Notes under the pieces: model-generated
Seen by the model: only the letters and a program-made list of their open reading frames with translations
Database searches by the model: none
What the model was told of the DNA's origin: nothing
Position numbers and translations under genes: made by a program
Source: Aquabacterium parvum
GTDB lineage: Bacteria; Pseudomonadota; Gammaproteobacteria; Burkholderiales; Burkholderiaceae_C
DNA length: 64,000 nt
Direction of reading: 5' to 3'
NCBI RefSeq assembly: GCF_001447195.1
Contig: NZ_LFRI01000341.1
Span: 186,001 to 250,000, forward strand
Shown: positions 56,001 to 64,000 of the stretch, piece by piece
How the letters are laid out: each line of letters begins with the position of its first letter
Numbering within the stretch: the stretch's first letter is position 1

Positions 56001-59000
56001 CGCGAGCCTGGACAGGTCGGTGTAACCCACGGTCGCGGAATTGCCGGCCAGAGAATGCGCCAGCGCCACCATGTCGTCGCCCACCGGGCGCACCGCGCCC
56101 TCCAGCGCCCATTCGCTCAAGGCATGGCCGAGGCGGCGAGACTGCTCATCGGCCTCGTTGAGGTAGATGTTGAACAGCGGGATGGGGATGCGCAGGTCGC
56201 CGATGACCTTGACGGGCTCGTCGCTGCCTTCTGTGTCGGACTCGGGCTCCGGCGCGGGTTCGAGTTCACCTGAGGGCGAATCACCCAAGGACAGATCCAG
56301 CGAGAAGTCGACTTCGGTGACGACCGGGGCTGTGTCACCCAAGGAGCCTGCCTGGGTCGGCGCGCCATCGTCCGGCGAGCGGATTTCGACGGGCTCGATG
56401 ACCTCCAGGTTGGACAGGTCCAGGGGCTCTTCGTCTTGCAGGACGACGGCTTGCGCGATCGACGTGGCTTCGGCCGGGCTGGGCTGTTGGCCCAGTGCGT
56501 CGGGCAAGTCAAGGTCGGACAGGCCGGCCTCGACCGCTGCCACCAGCGCTGCCTCGCTGGCAGGCACCGGCTCGGCAAGCAACTCGGGCAAGTCCAGGGA
56601 GATGACTTCTTCGACCGACACCAGGTCGGCACCCTGTTCGATCAGGGGCAGGGGCTCGGTGAGGTCAACGAGTGCCGACTCCGACGTGGTGGGCAGGACG
56701 TCCAGGGCTGCATCGGGCGACGCCGACACTTGCGGCGCAGCAGCCAGCGAGTGACGCTCGCCACGCAGGCGCATGGCATCGGCCACGGCCACAACAGGCG
56801 CGCTCGACCAGGCCGCGTCGCGGCGCTCGGCGATGGCCTCGGTCCATTGGGCGAGGTGATCGAGCACCTCGTGGCTCAGGCCCAGCAGGTCGGCGCTGGC
56901 CGGGGCCTGGGACGCCAGCCAGGTGTTGTAGAGCTGTTCGCAGGCCCAGCCGGCTTCGCCGTACTCCTTGAGGCCAACCATTCGCGAGCTGCCCTTGAGG
57001 GTGTGGAAGGCGCGACGCACCGAGGTCAGGGCCTGCACGTCGTCCGGTTGCTCGCTCAGGCTTTGCAGGCCTTCACGGGCCTGGTCGATGACTTCGCGCG
57101 CTTCCTCCAGGAAGATCTCGCGCATCTCGTCGTCTTCTTCCAGGCCGGTGGCCAGGGCCTCGACCACCGGGGTCGGGGCCAGGGGCGCTTGCGGCGGGAA
57201 GGCCGGGGCTTCAGGCTCGGGCTCCGGTTCTGGCTGGGTCAGGTCGGCCAGCACCTGGGAGACCTGCTCGCGCGCAGCGGCGGTCGATGCGGCGTCATCG
57301 GTCTGCAGAGCCTGATCCAGCGCGGCCTGGGCCGCAGCCAGGGTGCCAGCCAGCTCGGACTGTTCCTGCACGTGCGGGGTCTCGGCAAGCTTTTGCAACT
57401 GCTCGGACACCAGGTCCAGGCTCGCATCGCCCTGCCCGGCTTGCTCCAGCGCTTGCACGACCTCTTCGGCCACGGCCTGGGCTTCCTGCTTTTCGACTTG
57501 CTGCACGTGGTGCGCAGCGGCCTCGACCGGGTCATCCGGCGTGCTCAGGACTTTTTTTTCGCGGCCCATCAGCGGGGACAGCACCCCGCTGGCTTCGTCG
57601 TAGGTGAACAGGGACTTCGCCAGGGATGGCTGCACGCCCATCATGTCGATGAGGAAACCCAGGGCACCCAGGTTGCTGGCCAGGCGGTCAAAGACCCCCG
57701 ATTCGGCCGCCTCTTGCAGGTCACTCGATGGCAGCAGCAGCTGGTCGACGTCGTCGCGCATGCGCACGCTCGCGTGGGCGGCCAGGTCCAGCCCCAGCAC
57801 GGCCAGCACGCCGCGGATGGACTGCAGCTGGTTCGGAACGTTCACCAGGGGCGCACGGTTCTGGGGGTCGCGGAAGAACTGGTCGATCTGCTTTTCGCAC
57901 TCCGACAGGGTGGTGCGCAATTCCTGCACCACGCTGCCGATGGTCTGGCGGTCGGAGACACGGCGGTAGAGGTCCTCCATCCAGCCTTCCAGCGGCGGAG
58001 CGGTCTGGCCCTCGCTGACCAGGCGGATGCGATCGGCCAGGCGCTGCATGCGCTCGTGCTGTTCGCTGGACTCGAATTCGCCGTCTTCCAGGCAAGCCTC
58101 GACGTACAGCACGCTGGTGGCGACCTCCATGGCCAAGCCGGCCTCGGGGCCCTGAGACGACTGCACGGTGCGCTGCACGGCATCGGACAAAGCCGTGGCC
58201 AGCACCTCCCCATCGGGGAACAGCTTGCGCAAGGAGTCACCGACCAGGCTGAACTGCTCGTTCAGGCCGCCAAGGCGCAGGGCCTCGCCAGCGGCCACGG
58301 CCGACCAGCCTTCCTTGGCGCTGGCCACGCGCTTGAGCGCCTGGGCGATGGTGGCCGGATCGTGCCGCCCCAGCGAAGACGCCGCCAGGCTGACCGGCCG
58401 ATGACGCTCCAGGCCGAAGGTGCGGCGCACGCGGGTGAGCACGGAGCGCTCGGCAGCTGGCGTTTCCTGGGCCTGGGCGCAGAAGAACAGCAGCTCGTTG
58501 GCCAGGCGATCAGACGGCACACCATTGCCGCGCACCAGCACGCGCAACTGGCTGAGCAGCGACGACAGCACGCGCTTGGCGTGCACGTCGAGCGCGATGT
58601 GGCGGTCGGCCAGGCCCTCGAGGAAGCCGCTGGCCAGCATCCAGGTGGCCGCCTCGCGGTGGGCGCGGCGCTGTTCGGCGTCGCGCGCCAGGGCGGCGCA
58701 AACCTGAGCCAAGTCACGAGCGTCTTGTGGCTGCTGGCGCTTCATCAGGCCCAGCAAGCCACGCTCGAAGGCATCGACCGTGCCCGCATCGGGCTTGCGG
58801 GGCTCGACGTCATCGGGCGCTTCCAGGCGGGACTCCAGCGACAGCGAAGGCCAGTCCTGCGACCAGAGGTCGGAAGGACGCGGCAAGCCGCCACCCACGC
58901 GAGACACCAGCGCCTCGTACTGCGGGAACAGCTCGACGGCCGAGACCTGCTTGCCACCGATGCGGCGGCCCATGTAGTCGAGCAGAGCAAACGAGGCACG

Positions 59001-59333
59001 CTCGATGTCGCGCACGGCATCGGCCGACAGCGAGGCCGGACGGCCCACGAACTTCTGCACCAGCGCTTCGCTGGCGCGCAGCAAGGCCGCGCCGGCAGGC
59101 AAGCCAGCTAGTTCGAGCGCGCCCACACCTTGGTGGATCTGCTGGCGAGCGGTGCGCAACACGGACGGATCGAGCGCATCGACGTCCGACTGCGAGGCCG
59201 AGGCCTGGTCCTTGAGCGCACGGTTGAGCGCCTTGTGTGCGGCGTCCAGCGACTTGCGCAACTCGTCCTGCACCCATGCCAGGGCGCTGAGGTCGTCTGC
59301 GGGCAGGGCGGCGTCGGTTTGCAGGCTGTCCAT
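53028..59333 (-). CDS. pilL: Hybrid CheA-type kinase of the twitching-motility system (ChpA/PilL)
   Basis: This 2101-residue cytoplasmic protein has at least three recognisable HPt modules with phospho-acceptor histidines near residues 774 (H-T-L-K-G-S-S-R), 1093 (H-S-L-A-G-N-S) and 1301 (H-T-F-K-G-G-A-R), a degenerate N-terminal Hpt-like region, long acidic Pro/Ala-rich linkers, a CheA ATPase domain ('N-C-V-T-H-G-I-E' near 1668), a CheW-like domain (about 1830-1960) and a C-terminal receiver with phospho-acceptor near 2023 (L-S-D-I-E-M-P). It phosphorylates PilG and PilH to control type IV pilus extension and retraction. It is last in the rubA-pilGHIJL unit. Confidence 0.94.
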   Translation of the reverse strand: MDSLQTDAALPADDLSALAWVQDELRKSLDAAHKALNRALKDQASASQSDVDALDPSVLRTARQQIHQGVGALELAGLPAGAALLRASEALVQKFVGRPASLSADAVRDIERASFALLDYMGRRIGGKQVSAVELFPQYEALVSRVGGGLPRPSDLWSQDWPSLSLESRLEAPDDVEPRKPDAGTVDAFERGLLGLMKRQQPQDARDLAQVCAALARDAEQRRAHREAATWMLASGFLEGLADRHIALDVHAKRVLSSLLSQLRVLVRGNGVPSDRLANELLFFCAQAQETPAAERSVLTRVRRTFGLERHRPVSLAASSLGRHDPATIAQALKRVASAKEGWSAVAAGEALRLGGLNEQFSLVGDSLRKLFPDGEVLATALSDAVQRTVQSSQGPEAGLAMEVATSVLYVEACLEDGEFESSEQHERMQRLADRIRLVSEGQTAPPLEGWMEDLYRRVSDRQTIGSVVQELRTTLSECEKQIDQFFRDPQNRAPLVNVPNQLQSIRGVLAVLGLDLAAHASVRMRDDVDQLLLPSSDLQEAAESGVFDRLASNLGALGFLIDMMGVQPSLAKSLFTYDEASGVLSPLMGREKKVLSTPDDPVEAAAHHVQQVEKQEAQAVAEEVVQALEQAGQGDASLDLVSEQLQKLAETPHVQEQSELAGTLAAAQAALDQALQTDDAASTAAAREQVSQVLADLTQPEPEPEPEAPAFPPQAPLAPTPVVEALATGLEEDDEMREIFLEEAREVIDQAREGLQSLSEQPDDVQALTSVRRAFHTLKGSSRMVGLKEYGEAGWACEQLYNTWLASQAPASADLLGLSHEVLDHLAQWTEAIAERRDAAWSSAPVVAVADAMRLRGERHSLAAAPQVSASPDAALDVLPTTSESALVDLTEPLPLIEQGADLVSVEEVISLDLPELLAEPVPASEAALVAAVEAGLSDLDLPDALGQQPSPAEATSIAQAVVLQDEEPLDLSNLEVIEPVEIRSPDDGAPTQAGSLGDTAPVVTEVDFSLDLSLGDSPSGELEPAPEPESDTEGSDEPVKVIGDLRIPIPLFNIYLNEADEQSRRLGHALSEWALEGAVRPVGDDMVALAHSLAGNSATVGYTDLSRLARLLEHGLSRAQTLGRVRESDASLFNEAAEEIRQLLHQFAAGFLRPASPDLLSRLDDYDHEASRLIEARSLQPSNDDPQATGPGALYEASERSHLRLVRAEPDASEGPDEHEPIHAETVQPTPASAALTPLAELNLPWDGEDDIDQLDQVDADLFPIFEEEAQELLPQLANEVRHWLSRPEDTEAASACMRTLHTFKGGARLAGAMRLGELAHRLESAIERLLSAGSPSADAVAPLEGRVDRLVDDFEALRQRDATQQADVLAHSLASPLTEASPPMAPVPPSEPELASVDIDPDGPADVGAQLAEPASLSPSWSAPVVDADQPTLAAPNTAAEALVPIDWASLPLDRLTAMRPAVRENTQGPTHAAVRVRPQLLDRLVNHAGEVAITRTRLQGQVGQIKGSLSDLTENLDRLRQQLRDIELQAETQVATRMEQARAASQQFDPLEFDRYTRFQELTRMMAESVNDVATVQRTLQRSMETTEDQLAAQARLTRDLQDDLLRTRMVEFEGLSDRLYRVVRQAAKETAKQVRLDIVGGSTEVDRGVLERMTGAFEHLLRNCVTHGIESPESRAASGKDATGTITVTLSQEGNEVNIAFSDDGAGLRLDRIRERALSLGLIQPDAQLSDDELAHLIFTPGFSTADQVTELAGRGVGMDVVRAEVNAMGGRVETHTEAGQGTRFTLILPLTTAVTRVVMLRCGQMNVAVPTHLIEMVRRSRPAEVEQAYREGSIPFGDQTLPFYWLGALLDFSPMGVEGGRSLPVVIVRSAQQRIAIHVDEVLGNQEVVVKNLGTQLSRLPGLAGMTLLASGAVSLIYNPVALATVYGDQAREVTGKALAAAGDAAGGWLQPHAKPLLVAEAQSAEPDVPLVLVVDDSLTVRRVTQRLLAREGYRVNLAKDGLEALESLAQERPAVVLSDIEMPRMDGFDLVRNIRADQKLAGLPVIMITSRIAQKHRDYAAELGVNHYLGKPYREEELLALVARHAAATDIAIS

Positions 59334-59383
59334 GGGATCCCGGGTGTTTGCTTGTCTTGACGTTCGTGGTGCTGCGAAGCCGA

Positions 59384-61726
59384 TCAGGAAGCGATCTTGA
59401 ATCGGGCCACCTGCTGCTGAAGTTCTTCAGCGGTCTTGGCCAGTTCACGAACCAGCTGCGAGGTCGAGCGCGTGCCCTCACCCGTCTGCTCGGTCACGGC
59501 GAAAATGTGCTGGATGTTGGCGACCACCACGTTGGCGTTGTCGGCTTCGCGCAGGGCCTGCGACGAAATCTGCTCGATCAGCTCGGCGAGGCGGCGCGAC
59601 ACGCGGTCGATGTCACCCAGGGCAGATCCGGCGGCGTCAGACAGGCGAGCCCCTTCGACCACACCCTGCGTGGAGCGCTCCATGGCGGCCACGGCGTCTT
59701 GCGTGTCGGTCTGAATGGTGCGCACCAGCGCGGCAATTTCGCGGGTCGCGTCGGCAGAGCGTTCAGCCAGGCGCTGCACTTCTTCGGCCACCACCGAGAA
59801 GCCGCGACCGGCTTCACCGGCTGACGCGGCCTGGATGGCGGCGTTCAAAGCCAGCACGTTCGTCTGCTCCGTGATGTCCGAGATCAGCTCGGTGATTTCG
59901 CCGATTTCCTGAGACGACTCGCCCAGTCGCTTGATGCGCTTGGAGGTTTCCTGGATCTGCTCGCGGATGGTGTTCATGCCGCCGATGGCGTTCTGCACGG
60001 CGGCCAGACCGGAGTCGGCGGCGGCCAGCGATTGGCGCGCCACCTCGGCGGAGTGCTGGGCCTGGGCGGACACCTCGTTGATTCGGCCTGCCATCTGCAG
60101 CACCGATTCACCGGTTTCACGGATCTCGCGCAGTTGTTCGTCTGACGCGGCCAGCAGCTCGGTCGAGGTGCTTTCCACCTCGTTCGTCGTTTCCGACACC
60201 CGCAGCACAGCGCCTTGCACCTGAGACACCAGCGTGCGCAGCTCTTCAACAGTGAAGTTCACCGAGTCGGCGATGGCGCCGGTGATGTCTTCCGTCACGG
60301 TGGCTTGTTGCGTCAGGTCGCCTTCAGCGACGAGCTGCAGTTCGTTCATCAGACGCAGAATGGCGGCCTGGTTGGCGTCGTTGACGCGCTTGGCTTCGCG
60401 CTCCTGGCGCTCGGCCTCCTGGCGCTGGGCTTCGGCGATCAAAGCGCGTTGACGTTGGTCGGTCAGGAAGACGCGCAGCAGGCCGTAGGAAGCCGTGGCA
60501 GTCAACAGCAGGAAGACCAGGATCAGGGCCACGTTCAGGCCACCGATGCCGGCGCCTTCGGACAACTTGGCCTGCACTTCTTCAAGGCCTTTGCGCAGCG
60601 GCTCGGAGTCGTCGATCACGGCCACTTGCGCATCGCGCGCGGCCACCAGGCCTTGGAGCGAACCCAGGATGAAGGTCGACTGCGTGCGCGTGCGCTCGAA
60701 GATCTTGAGCAGGGCGTCGAGCATCTCGCGCATTTCCGGGTCACGCGTGGCGACCAGGCGCAGGTCCTGGTTGCCGCTGAGCAGGCCCTCGGCGGTTTCC
60801 TTGAAGGCGTTCAAGTCCTTGCCGAGCAGGAACACGGCCTCGGTCGACACGCCTTCCACCGTCAGGAATTCGTTGGCCGACTTGCCGATGCGCTGCGTCA
60901 GCATCACCAGCTGGTTCAGGGCCGAGGCTTCAGCCGGGGAGACGCCACCCTTCTCGATGCGGGCGTTGGCGATGCCTTCGGCCAGGTCGAGCAACTCGGA
61001 CGACTGGCTGTTGACCTCGCGCAGGGCCGCGCTCACCTGGGTCAGCGTCTGCTTCTGGCTCAACACGAAGTTGGCGTTTTTCTCGGCGCGATCGACCAGC
61101 GGCAGCATGGGCGTGAGCGCATCGCGCGCGGCGCCCGAGACCTCGGAGAGCTTGAGTGCGCTGTCGCCCTGGGCCAGGCCGCGCACGTTGGTGGCGAGCA
61201 CCTTGGCCGAGTCCGCCACTTCCGGGAAGGCCTGCGCGCGGCCGATCAGGGCCTGCGACACCGACTTGGCCAGGCGCTGCGACTGCATCAGGGCCTGACC
61301 GGTGGCACCGGTCTGGGCGGCGCGTCGGTCGGCTGCGTTCACAGAGAGGAAGGCGGCGAGCATCAAGCCCAACACGCCCACGGCCAGCGCACCACCGAGG
61401 ACGCGTTGCTGGCGGTCCAGGCGCAGGTGGCCGATCAGGGGCAGGCCCGTCTGCGACTCGCTGCCGGGCGCCGGGGTTGACAGGGCCTCCGCGTTCAGCC
61501 GGGTCTCGTTGTAGTCATCGGGGAACTGCGAAGGCGCGGCCTCAGAAATGATGGAGTCCGAAGTCGTGGTGTTGCCGCCAGGCTGGATGGTCGAAGGCGA
61601 TGACTGCGTGTCCACCTGCTGGGAGCCATCGGCCGTGACCATGCCCTCCGTGCTCAAGGCTTCCGGCTGGACTTCCTCGCGATCCTGCGTCTTGCCCAGC
61701 TCCTTGATGCGGCTCAGGAAACTCAT
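59384..61726 (-). CDS. pilJ: Methyl-accepting chemotaxis protein of the twitching system (PilJ)
   Basis: This 780-residue receptor has a long cytoplasmic N-terminus (about 110 residues, Ser/Thr/Glu-rich), membrane helices near 112-135 and 395-418, a helical periplasmic domain with PilJ repeats between them, a HAMP-like region and an MCP signalling tip '[13 protein letters not shown]' near 625. The N-terminal extension before the first membrane helix is unusual for PilJ. The ATG at 61726 (M-S-F-L-S-R-I-K) is chosen; it lies 59 bases after pilI. It senses pilus-surface signals and activates the ChpA kinase via PilI. Confidence 0.93.
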   Translation of the reverse strand: MSFLSRIKELGKTQDREEVQPEALSTEGMVTADGSQQVDTQSSPSTIQPGGNTTTSDSIISEAAPSQFPDDYNETRLNAEALSTPAPGSESQTGLPLIGHLRLDRQQRVLGGALAVGVLGLMLAAFLSVNAADRRAAQTGATGQALMQSQRLAKSVSQALIGRAQAFPEVADSAKVLATNVRGLAQGDSALKLSEVSGAARDALTPMLPLVDRAEKNANFVLSQKQTLTQVSAALREVNSQSSELLDLAEGIANARIEKGGVSPAEASALNQLVMLTQRIGKSANEFLTVEGVSTEAVFLLGKDLNAFKETAEGLLSGNQDLRLVATRDPEMREMLDALLKIFERTRTQSTFILGSLQGLVAARDAQVAVIDDSEPLRKGLEEVQAKLSEGAGIGGLNVALILVFLLLTATASYGLLRVFLTDQRQRALIAEAQRQEAERQEREAKRVNDANQAAILRLMNELQLVAEGDLTQQATVTEDITGAIADSVNFTVEELRTLVSQVQGAVLRVSETTNEVESTSTELLAASDEQLREIRETGESVLQMAGRINEVSAQAQHSAEVARQSLAAADSGLAAVQNAIGGMNTIREQIQETSKRIKRLGESSQEIGEITELISDITEQTNVLALNAAIQAASAGEAGRGFSVVAEEVQRLAERSADATREIAALVRTIQTDTQDAVAAMERSTQGVVEGARLSDAAGSALGDIDRVSRRLAELIEQISSQALREADNANVVVANIQHIFAVTEQTGEGTRSTSQLVRELAKTAEELQQQVARFKIAS

Positions 61727-61785
61727 GTGCTTGCTCCAGTGACTTCTGTGATTTGCTGTGTTCTTGTTTCGCGCGTCCACGCCCT

Positions 61786-62331
61786 TCAGGCGTCGATGCG
61801 GGCGAAGGCCTCGTCCGAGGCCAGGGCCGTGAGGTCGAGTTCATGCCAGGTGCGCCCCTGGGCATCGATCATTTGCTGACCGATGAAGTGCGGCCGCCTC
61901 GCGTCCTCGACTTGAGGAACGGGCTGAAGGTTGGACGGGTTGCGCAGGCCCAGCAGGCGATCGATCAGCAGCGCGACGTTGACCTGCAGGCGGGCATTGA
62001 AGGCCACCAGCCGGCCAGCGTCACGCGGGGCGGCGCCTTCGGTCACGGGGCGCGGCGCGCGCTTGGCCATGCCCAGAAAGCTGGCCAGGTCGACCACGCC
62101 GTTGAGTTGGCCGCGCAGGTTGGCCACCCCCAGGAACCACTCGGCGCTGTGCGGCACCGGGTGAATGGTGGCGAGCGGAAAGATTTCACCGGACTGGTCC
62201 AGCGGCAACAAAAAACCGTGCCCGGCGATCTCGACGGCCAACCAGCTGCGCGTGGGCGCCTGCTCGCGCACCGTCTGCAGGCGCTCGGCCAGCCGTTGCT
62301 GCAATTCCCTGAGGGCTTCCTTGTTGGCCAT
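61786..62331 (-). CDS. pilI: CheW-like coupling protein PilI
   Basis: This 181-residue protein is a CheW domain ('[13 protein letters not shown]', '[17 protein letters not shown]' near 65-85) that links PilJ to the kinase. It lies 15 bases after pilH and precedes pilJ. Confidence 0.93.
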   Translation of the reverse strand: MANKEALRELQQRLAERLQTVREQAPTRSWLAVEIAGHGFLLPLDQSGEIFPLATIHPVPHSAEWFLGVANLRGQLNGVVDLASFLGMAKRAPRPVTEGAAPRDAGRLVAFNARLQVNVALLIDRLLGLRNPSNLQPVPQVEDARRPHFIGQQMIDAQGRTWHELDLTALASDEAFARIDA

Positions 62332-62346
62332 CGAAGGTGCTCCGGA

Positions 62347-62712
62347 TCAGCCGAAGGCCTTGATTTTGGCCAGCAGCTCGTCCGGGTTGACCGGCTTGAC
62401 CACGTAGTCGCGAGCGCCCTGGCGCATGCCCCAGACGCGATCGGTCTCCTGGTTCTTGCTGGTGCAGATGATGACTGGCACGTTGGCGAAGTCCGGATCG
62501 CGGGTGATGGCGCGTGTCAACTGAAAGCCGTTCTGGCCGGGCATGACCACGTCCATGAGGATCAGGTCGGGCTTTTCTTCCTGCAGGCGCTTGAGCGCTT
62601 CTTCGCCATTCTCGGCGGTGCGCACCTTGTAGCCCTTCTTGGTCAGCAATTCCGACAGAACGTGAAGTTCGGTCTTGGAATCGTCAACGAGCAGGATTTT
62701 CTGGATGGACAT
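62347..62712 (-). CDS. pilH: Twitching response regulator PilH
   Basis: This 121-residue CheY-like receiver has phospho-acceptor D54 (I-L-M-D-V-V-M-P), D-D at 10-11, T near 83 and K in V-V-K-P-V. It is 15 bases from pilI and 128 bases after pilG. PilH opposes PilG in pilus control. The ATG at 62712 is preferred over the upstream in-frame start because receivers begin directly with the first strand. Confidence 0.92.
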   Translation of the reverse strand: MSIQKILLVDDSKTELHVLSELLTKKGYKVRTAENGEEALKRLQEEKPDLILMDVVMPGQNGFQLTRAITRDPDFANVPVIICTSKNQETDRVWGMRQGARDYVVKPVNPDELLAKIKAFG

Positions 62713-62840
62713 GGCTAACCTCTTGTCGTTCGCCACTGCGCCCTCCCGTGACATGGCGCGTGGCGTGGATCTTCACATTCTGGGGACTTCGGGAGGTCGC
62801 ACAGCCCGCTCGGCGCGGCCGCACCCCCCCTGGGGGCGTT

Positions 62841-63245
62841 CTATCGGTGTTCAGCGGTGTATTGAGCGACAGCCTGCAACAACTGGTCCTTCGTGAACGG
62901 TTTGGTCAGGTAGTCCTGCGAACCCACCATTCGGCCACGTGCCTTGTCGAACAGCCCGTCCTTGGACGACAGCATGATCACGGGCGTGTTGGCGAAACGC
63001 GGGTTGCGCTTGATGATGGCGCAGGTCTGATAACCGTCCAGCCTGGGCATCAGGATGTCGCAGAAGATGATGTCGGGGGCGTGGTCGTTGACCTTGGACA
63101 AGGCGTCGAAGCCATCTTCGGCCAGCACGACCTCGTAGCCGCCCTGCTTGAGGAAAATCTCGGCGCTGCGGCGGATGGTGTTGCTGTCATCGATGACAAG
63201 CACCTTCCGGGGCGCGGGGGCGTCGGGGTTCACGGATTCAGACAC
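62841..63245 (-). CDS. pilG: Twitching response regulator PilG
   Basis: This 134-residue receiver has phospho-acceptor D63 (I-F-C-D-I-L-M-P), D-D at 19-20 and K in Y-L-T-K-P-F. The start is GTG 63245 with GGAGGA nine bases upstream; there is no ATG nearby. PilG promotes pilus extension after phosphorylation by ChpA. It follows the rubredoxin gene by 69 bases. Confidence 0.92.
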   Translation of the reverse strand: MSESVNPDAPAPRKVLVIDDSNTIRRSAEIFLKQGGYEVVLAEDGFDALSKVNDHAPDIIFCDILMPRLDGYQTCAIIKRNPRFANTPVIMLSSKDGLFDKARGRMVGSQDYLTKPFTKDQLLQAVAQYTAEHR

Positions 63246-63314
63246 TGCAAACACTCCTCCATCTGGCCGACATGCCCTGAGGGCCATCGGGCAGCGTTTT
63301 CATGGTCGAGGGGC

Positions 63315-63488
63315 TCAGAGAGGCACCATCTCGAAATCGTCCTTGCGGGCGCCACATTCGGGACAGACCCAGTTCATGGGAACGTCCTGCCAGCGGGTGC
63401 CGGGGGGGATGCCCTCCTCTGGCAGGCCCGCAGCCTCGTCGTAGATCCAGCCGCAGATCAGGCACATCCAGGTACGAAACTCGCTCAC
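63315..63488 (-). CDS. rubA: Rubredoxin
   Basis: This 57-residue iron protein has the two ligand pairs C-L-I-C-G (Cys 9, 12) and C-P-E-C-G (Cys 42, 45) that hold one iron. The start is GTG 63488; no ATG occurs before the first cysteine pair. It precedes pilG, an arrangement seen throughout the Burkholderiales, although no direct role in twitching is established. It may supply electrons to hydroxylases such as alkane or fatty-acid oxygenases. Confidence 0.95.
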   Translation of the reverse strand: MSEFRTWMCLICGWIYDEAAGLPEEGIPPGTRWQDVPMNWVCPECGARKDDFEMVPL

Positions 63489-63557
63489 GTTGGTTCAGAC
63501 CAGCTTGAATACAATCAGGCCATTGTAGCCACGCCTTTTTTGTGTAAACCGCAGGGT

Positions 63558-63587
63558 TTGCCGGCAATGGCTCACGCTTCTTACACT
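63558..63587 (+). promoter_or_regulatory. Possible thiD promoter
   Basis: TTGCCG (63558-63563) and TACACT (63582-63587) are separated by 18 bases, just 13 bases before the ATG. An inverted repeat AAACC-GCAG-GGTTT (63546-63559) touches the -35 box. If used, the message would be nearly leaderless. Confidence 0.4.
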
Positions 63588-63600
63588 GTTTACCCACCTG

Positions 63601-64000
63601 ATGAACGCACTCCAGACCGGCCCGGACGAAGCCCAGCCCCCCACCGACCAGGACGGGGGTGCGCCAGCCTGCGTCATGAGCTTCAATGCCAACGACCCCA
63701 GCGGGGCCTCGGGCATCGGTGCGGACATCGCCACCGTGGCCGCCATGGGCGCCCACGCGCTGCCCGTGGTCACGAGCTTGCTGATCCGAGACACCGCCGA
63801 GGTGTTCGAGTCGGTCGAAATCGACCCGGAAGCCGTCATGGAGCAGGCCCGCTCTATCCTGGAAGACGTGACCGTCGCCTCCTGGAAGGTGGGCTTCCTG
63901 GGCAGCGCAGAGAACATCAGCGTGGTCGCCGAGATCCTGTCGGATTACCCCGACACCCCCTTGGTGGCGCACCTGTCCAACCTGTCGTGGATGGACGACG
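63601..64000 (+). CDS. thiD: Hydroxymethylpyrimidine (phospho)kinase, ThiD family, N-terminal part
   Basis: The first 133 codons of a gene running off the right edge encode a ribokinase-fold protein with the ThiD pattern 'N-D-P-S-G-A-S-G-I-G-A-D-I-A-T' (about 30-44), 'M-G-A-H-A-L-P-V-V-T-S-L' and 'W-K-V-G-F-L-G'. ThiD phosphorylates hydroxymethylpyrimidine in thiamine synthesis. ATG 63601 adds about 25 residues before the domain. The usual proline-serine-glycine-alanine-glycine cofactor strand has a Ser in place of one Gly, so a ThiD-like paralogue is possible. Confidence 0.85.
   Translation, partial: MNALQTGPDEAQPPTDQDGGAPACVMSFNANDPSGASGIGADIATVAAMGAHALPVVTSLLIRDTAEVFESVEIDPEAVMEQARSILEDVTVASWKVGFLGSAENISVVAEILSDYPDTPLVAHLSNLSWMDD

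Noticed and set aside
53457-56273. A 938-codon open frame antisense to chpA, and similarly long antisense frames opposite fadH, tssF, tssC, ftsK and the CheA-like kinase
   Set aside because: They mirror the third-position GC bias of well-supported genes on the other strand, have His/Ala/Arg/Gly-biased translations without domains, and start at arbitrary positions.

Overview
The window is GC-rich DNA from a Gram-negative betaproteobacterium, most likely a member of the Burkholderiales close to Comamonadaceae or the Leptothrix/Aquabacterium/Rubrivivax group. The basis is the rubA-pilG-pilH-pilI-pilJ-chpA order, the algH-ruvX-pyrR-pyrB-pyrC' order, rpmB-rpmG, LolA-FtsK, and strong GC bias at third codon positions. 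It is ordinary chromosome: there are no rRNA or tRNA genes, insertion sequences, integrases or CRISPR arrays that I can see.

Layout. 1-8.1 kb: the N-terminus of a PAS protein, an NAD-dependent beta-hydroxyacid dehydrogenase, a cytochrome P450 with a divergent AraC-type regulator, and an unsaturated-fatty-acid oxidation set (dienoyl-CoA isomerase, an NTF2-fold protein, 2,4-dienoyl-CoA reductase FadH) facing a PadR-type repressor gene across a clear double operator. 8.1-12.8 kb: two tandem membrane diguanylate cyclases, two paralogous membrane-anchored proteins made of Val-Pro-Val beta repeats, and a small Cys-rich protein. 12.8-25.8 kb: a two-armed type VI secretion locus (TPR lipoprotein-tssB-tssC-hcp-tssE-tssF-tssG-tssH on the minus strand, tssJ-tssK-tssL on the plus strand) without tssA, tssM, vgrG or PAAR genes. 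25.8-36.9 kb: rarA, an RNA-helicase gene behind a long structured leader, lolA, ftsK, a Crp/Fnr regulator, trxB, rpmB-rpmG and a FabI-type enoyl-ACP reductase. 37-42 kb: an unusual compact chemosensory-like set (membrane CheA-like kinase, a stub of a methyl-accepting protein, two CheX-type phosphatases, a CheY). 42.2-52.9 kb: an acyl desaturase, a mini PstS-like protein plus porin, the pyrimidine operon, a photolyase and a third GGDEF protein. 53-63.5 kb: the Pil-Chp twitching chemosensory operon headed by a rubredoxin gene. The window closes inside a thiD-like gene.

How it works together. A large share of the window is signal transduction controlling surface behaviour: three GGDEF proteins (c-di-GMP), Pil-Chp (type IV pili), a second CheA/CheX/CheY circuit, and a T6SS. 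The items I rate most interesting are the 37-42 kb CheA/CheX system; the shared acidic 'E-L/V-E-L/M-F'-like C-terminal tails on three signalling proteins; the structured RNA leader that begins at the predicted start of rhlE transcription; an intrinsic terminator just behind hcp; a hairpin occluding the ftsK ribosome-binding site; and the paralogous VPV-repeat proteins. All functional statements are from reading sequence; no searches were run.
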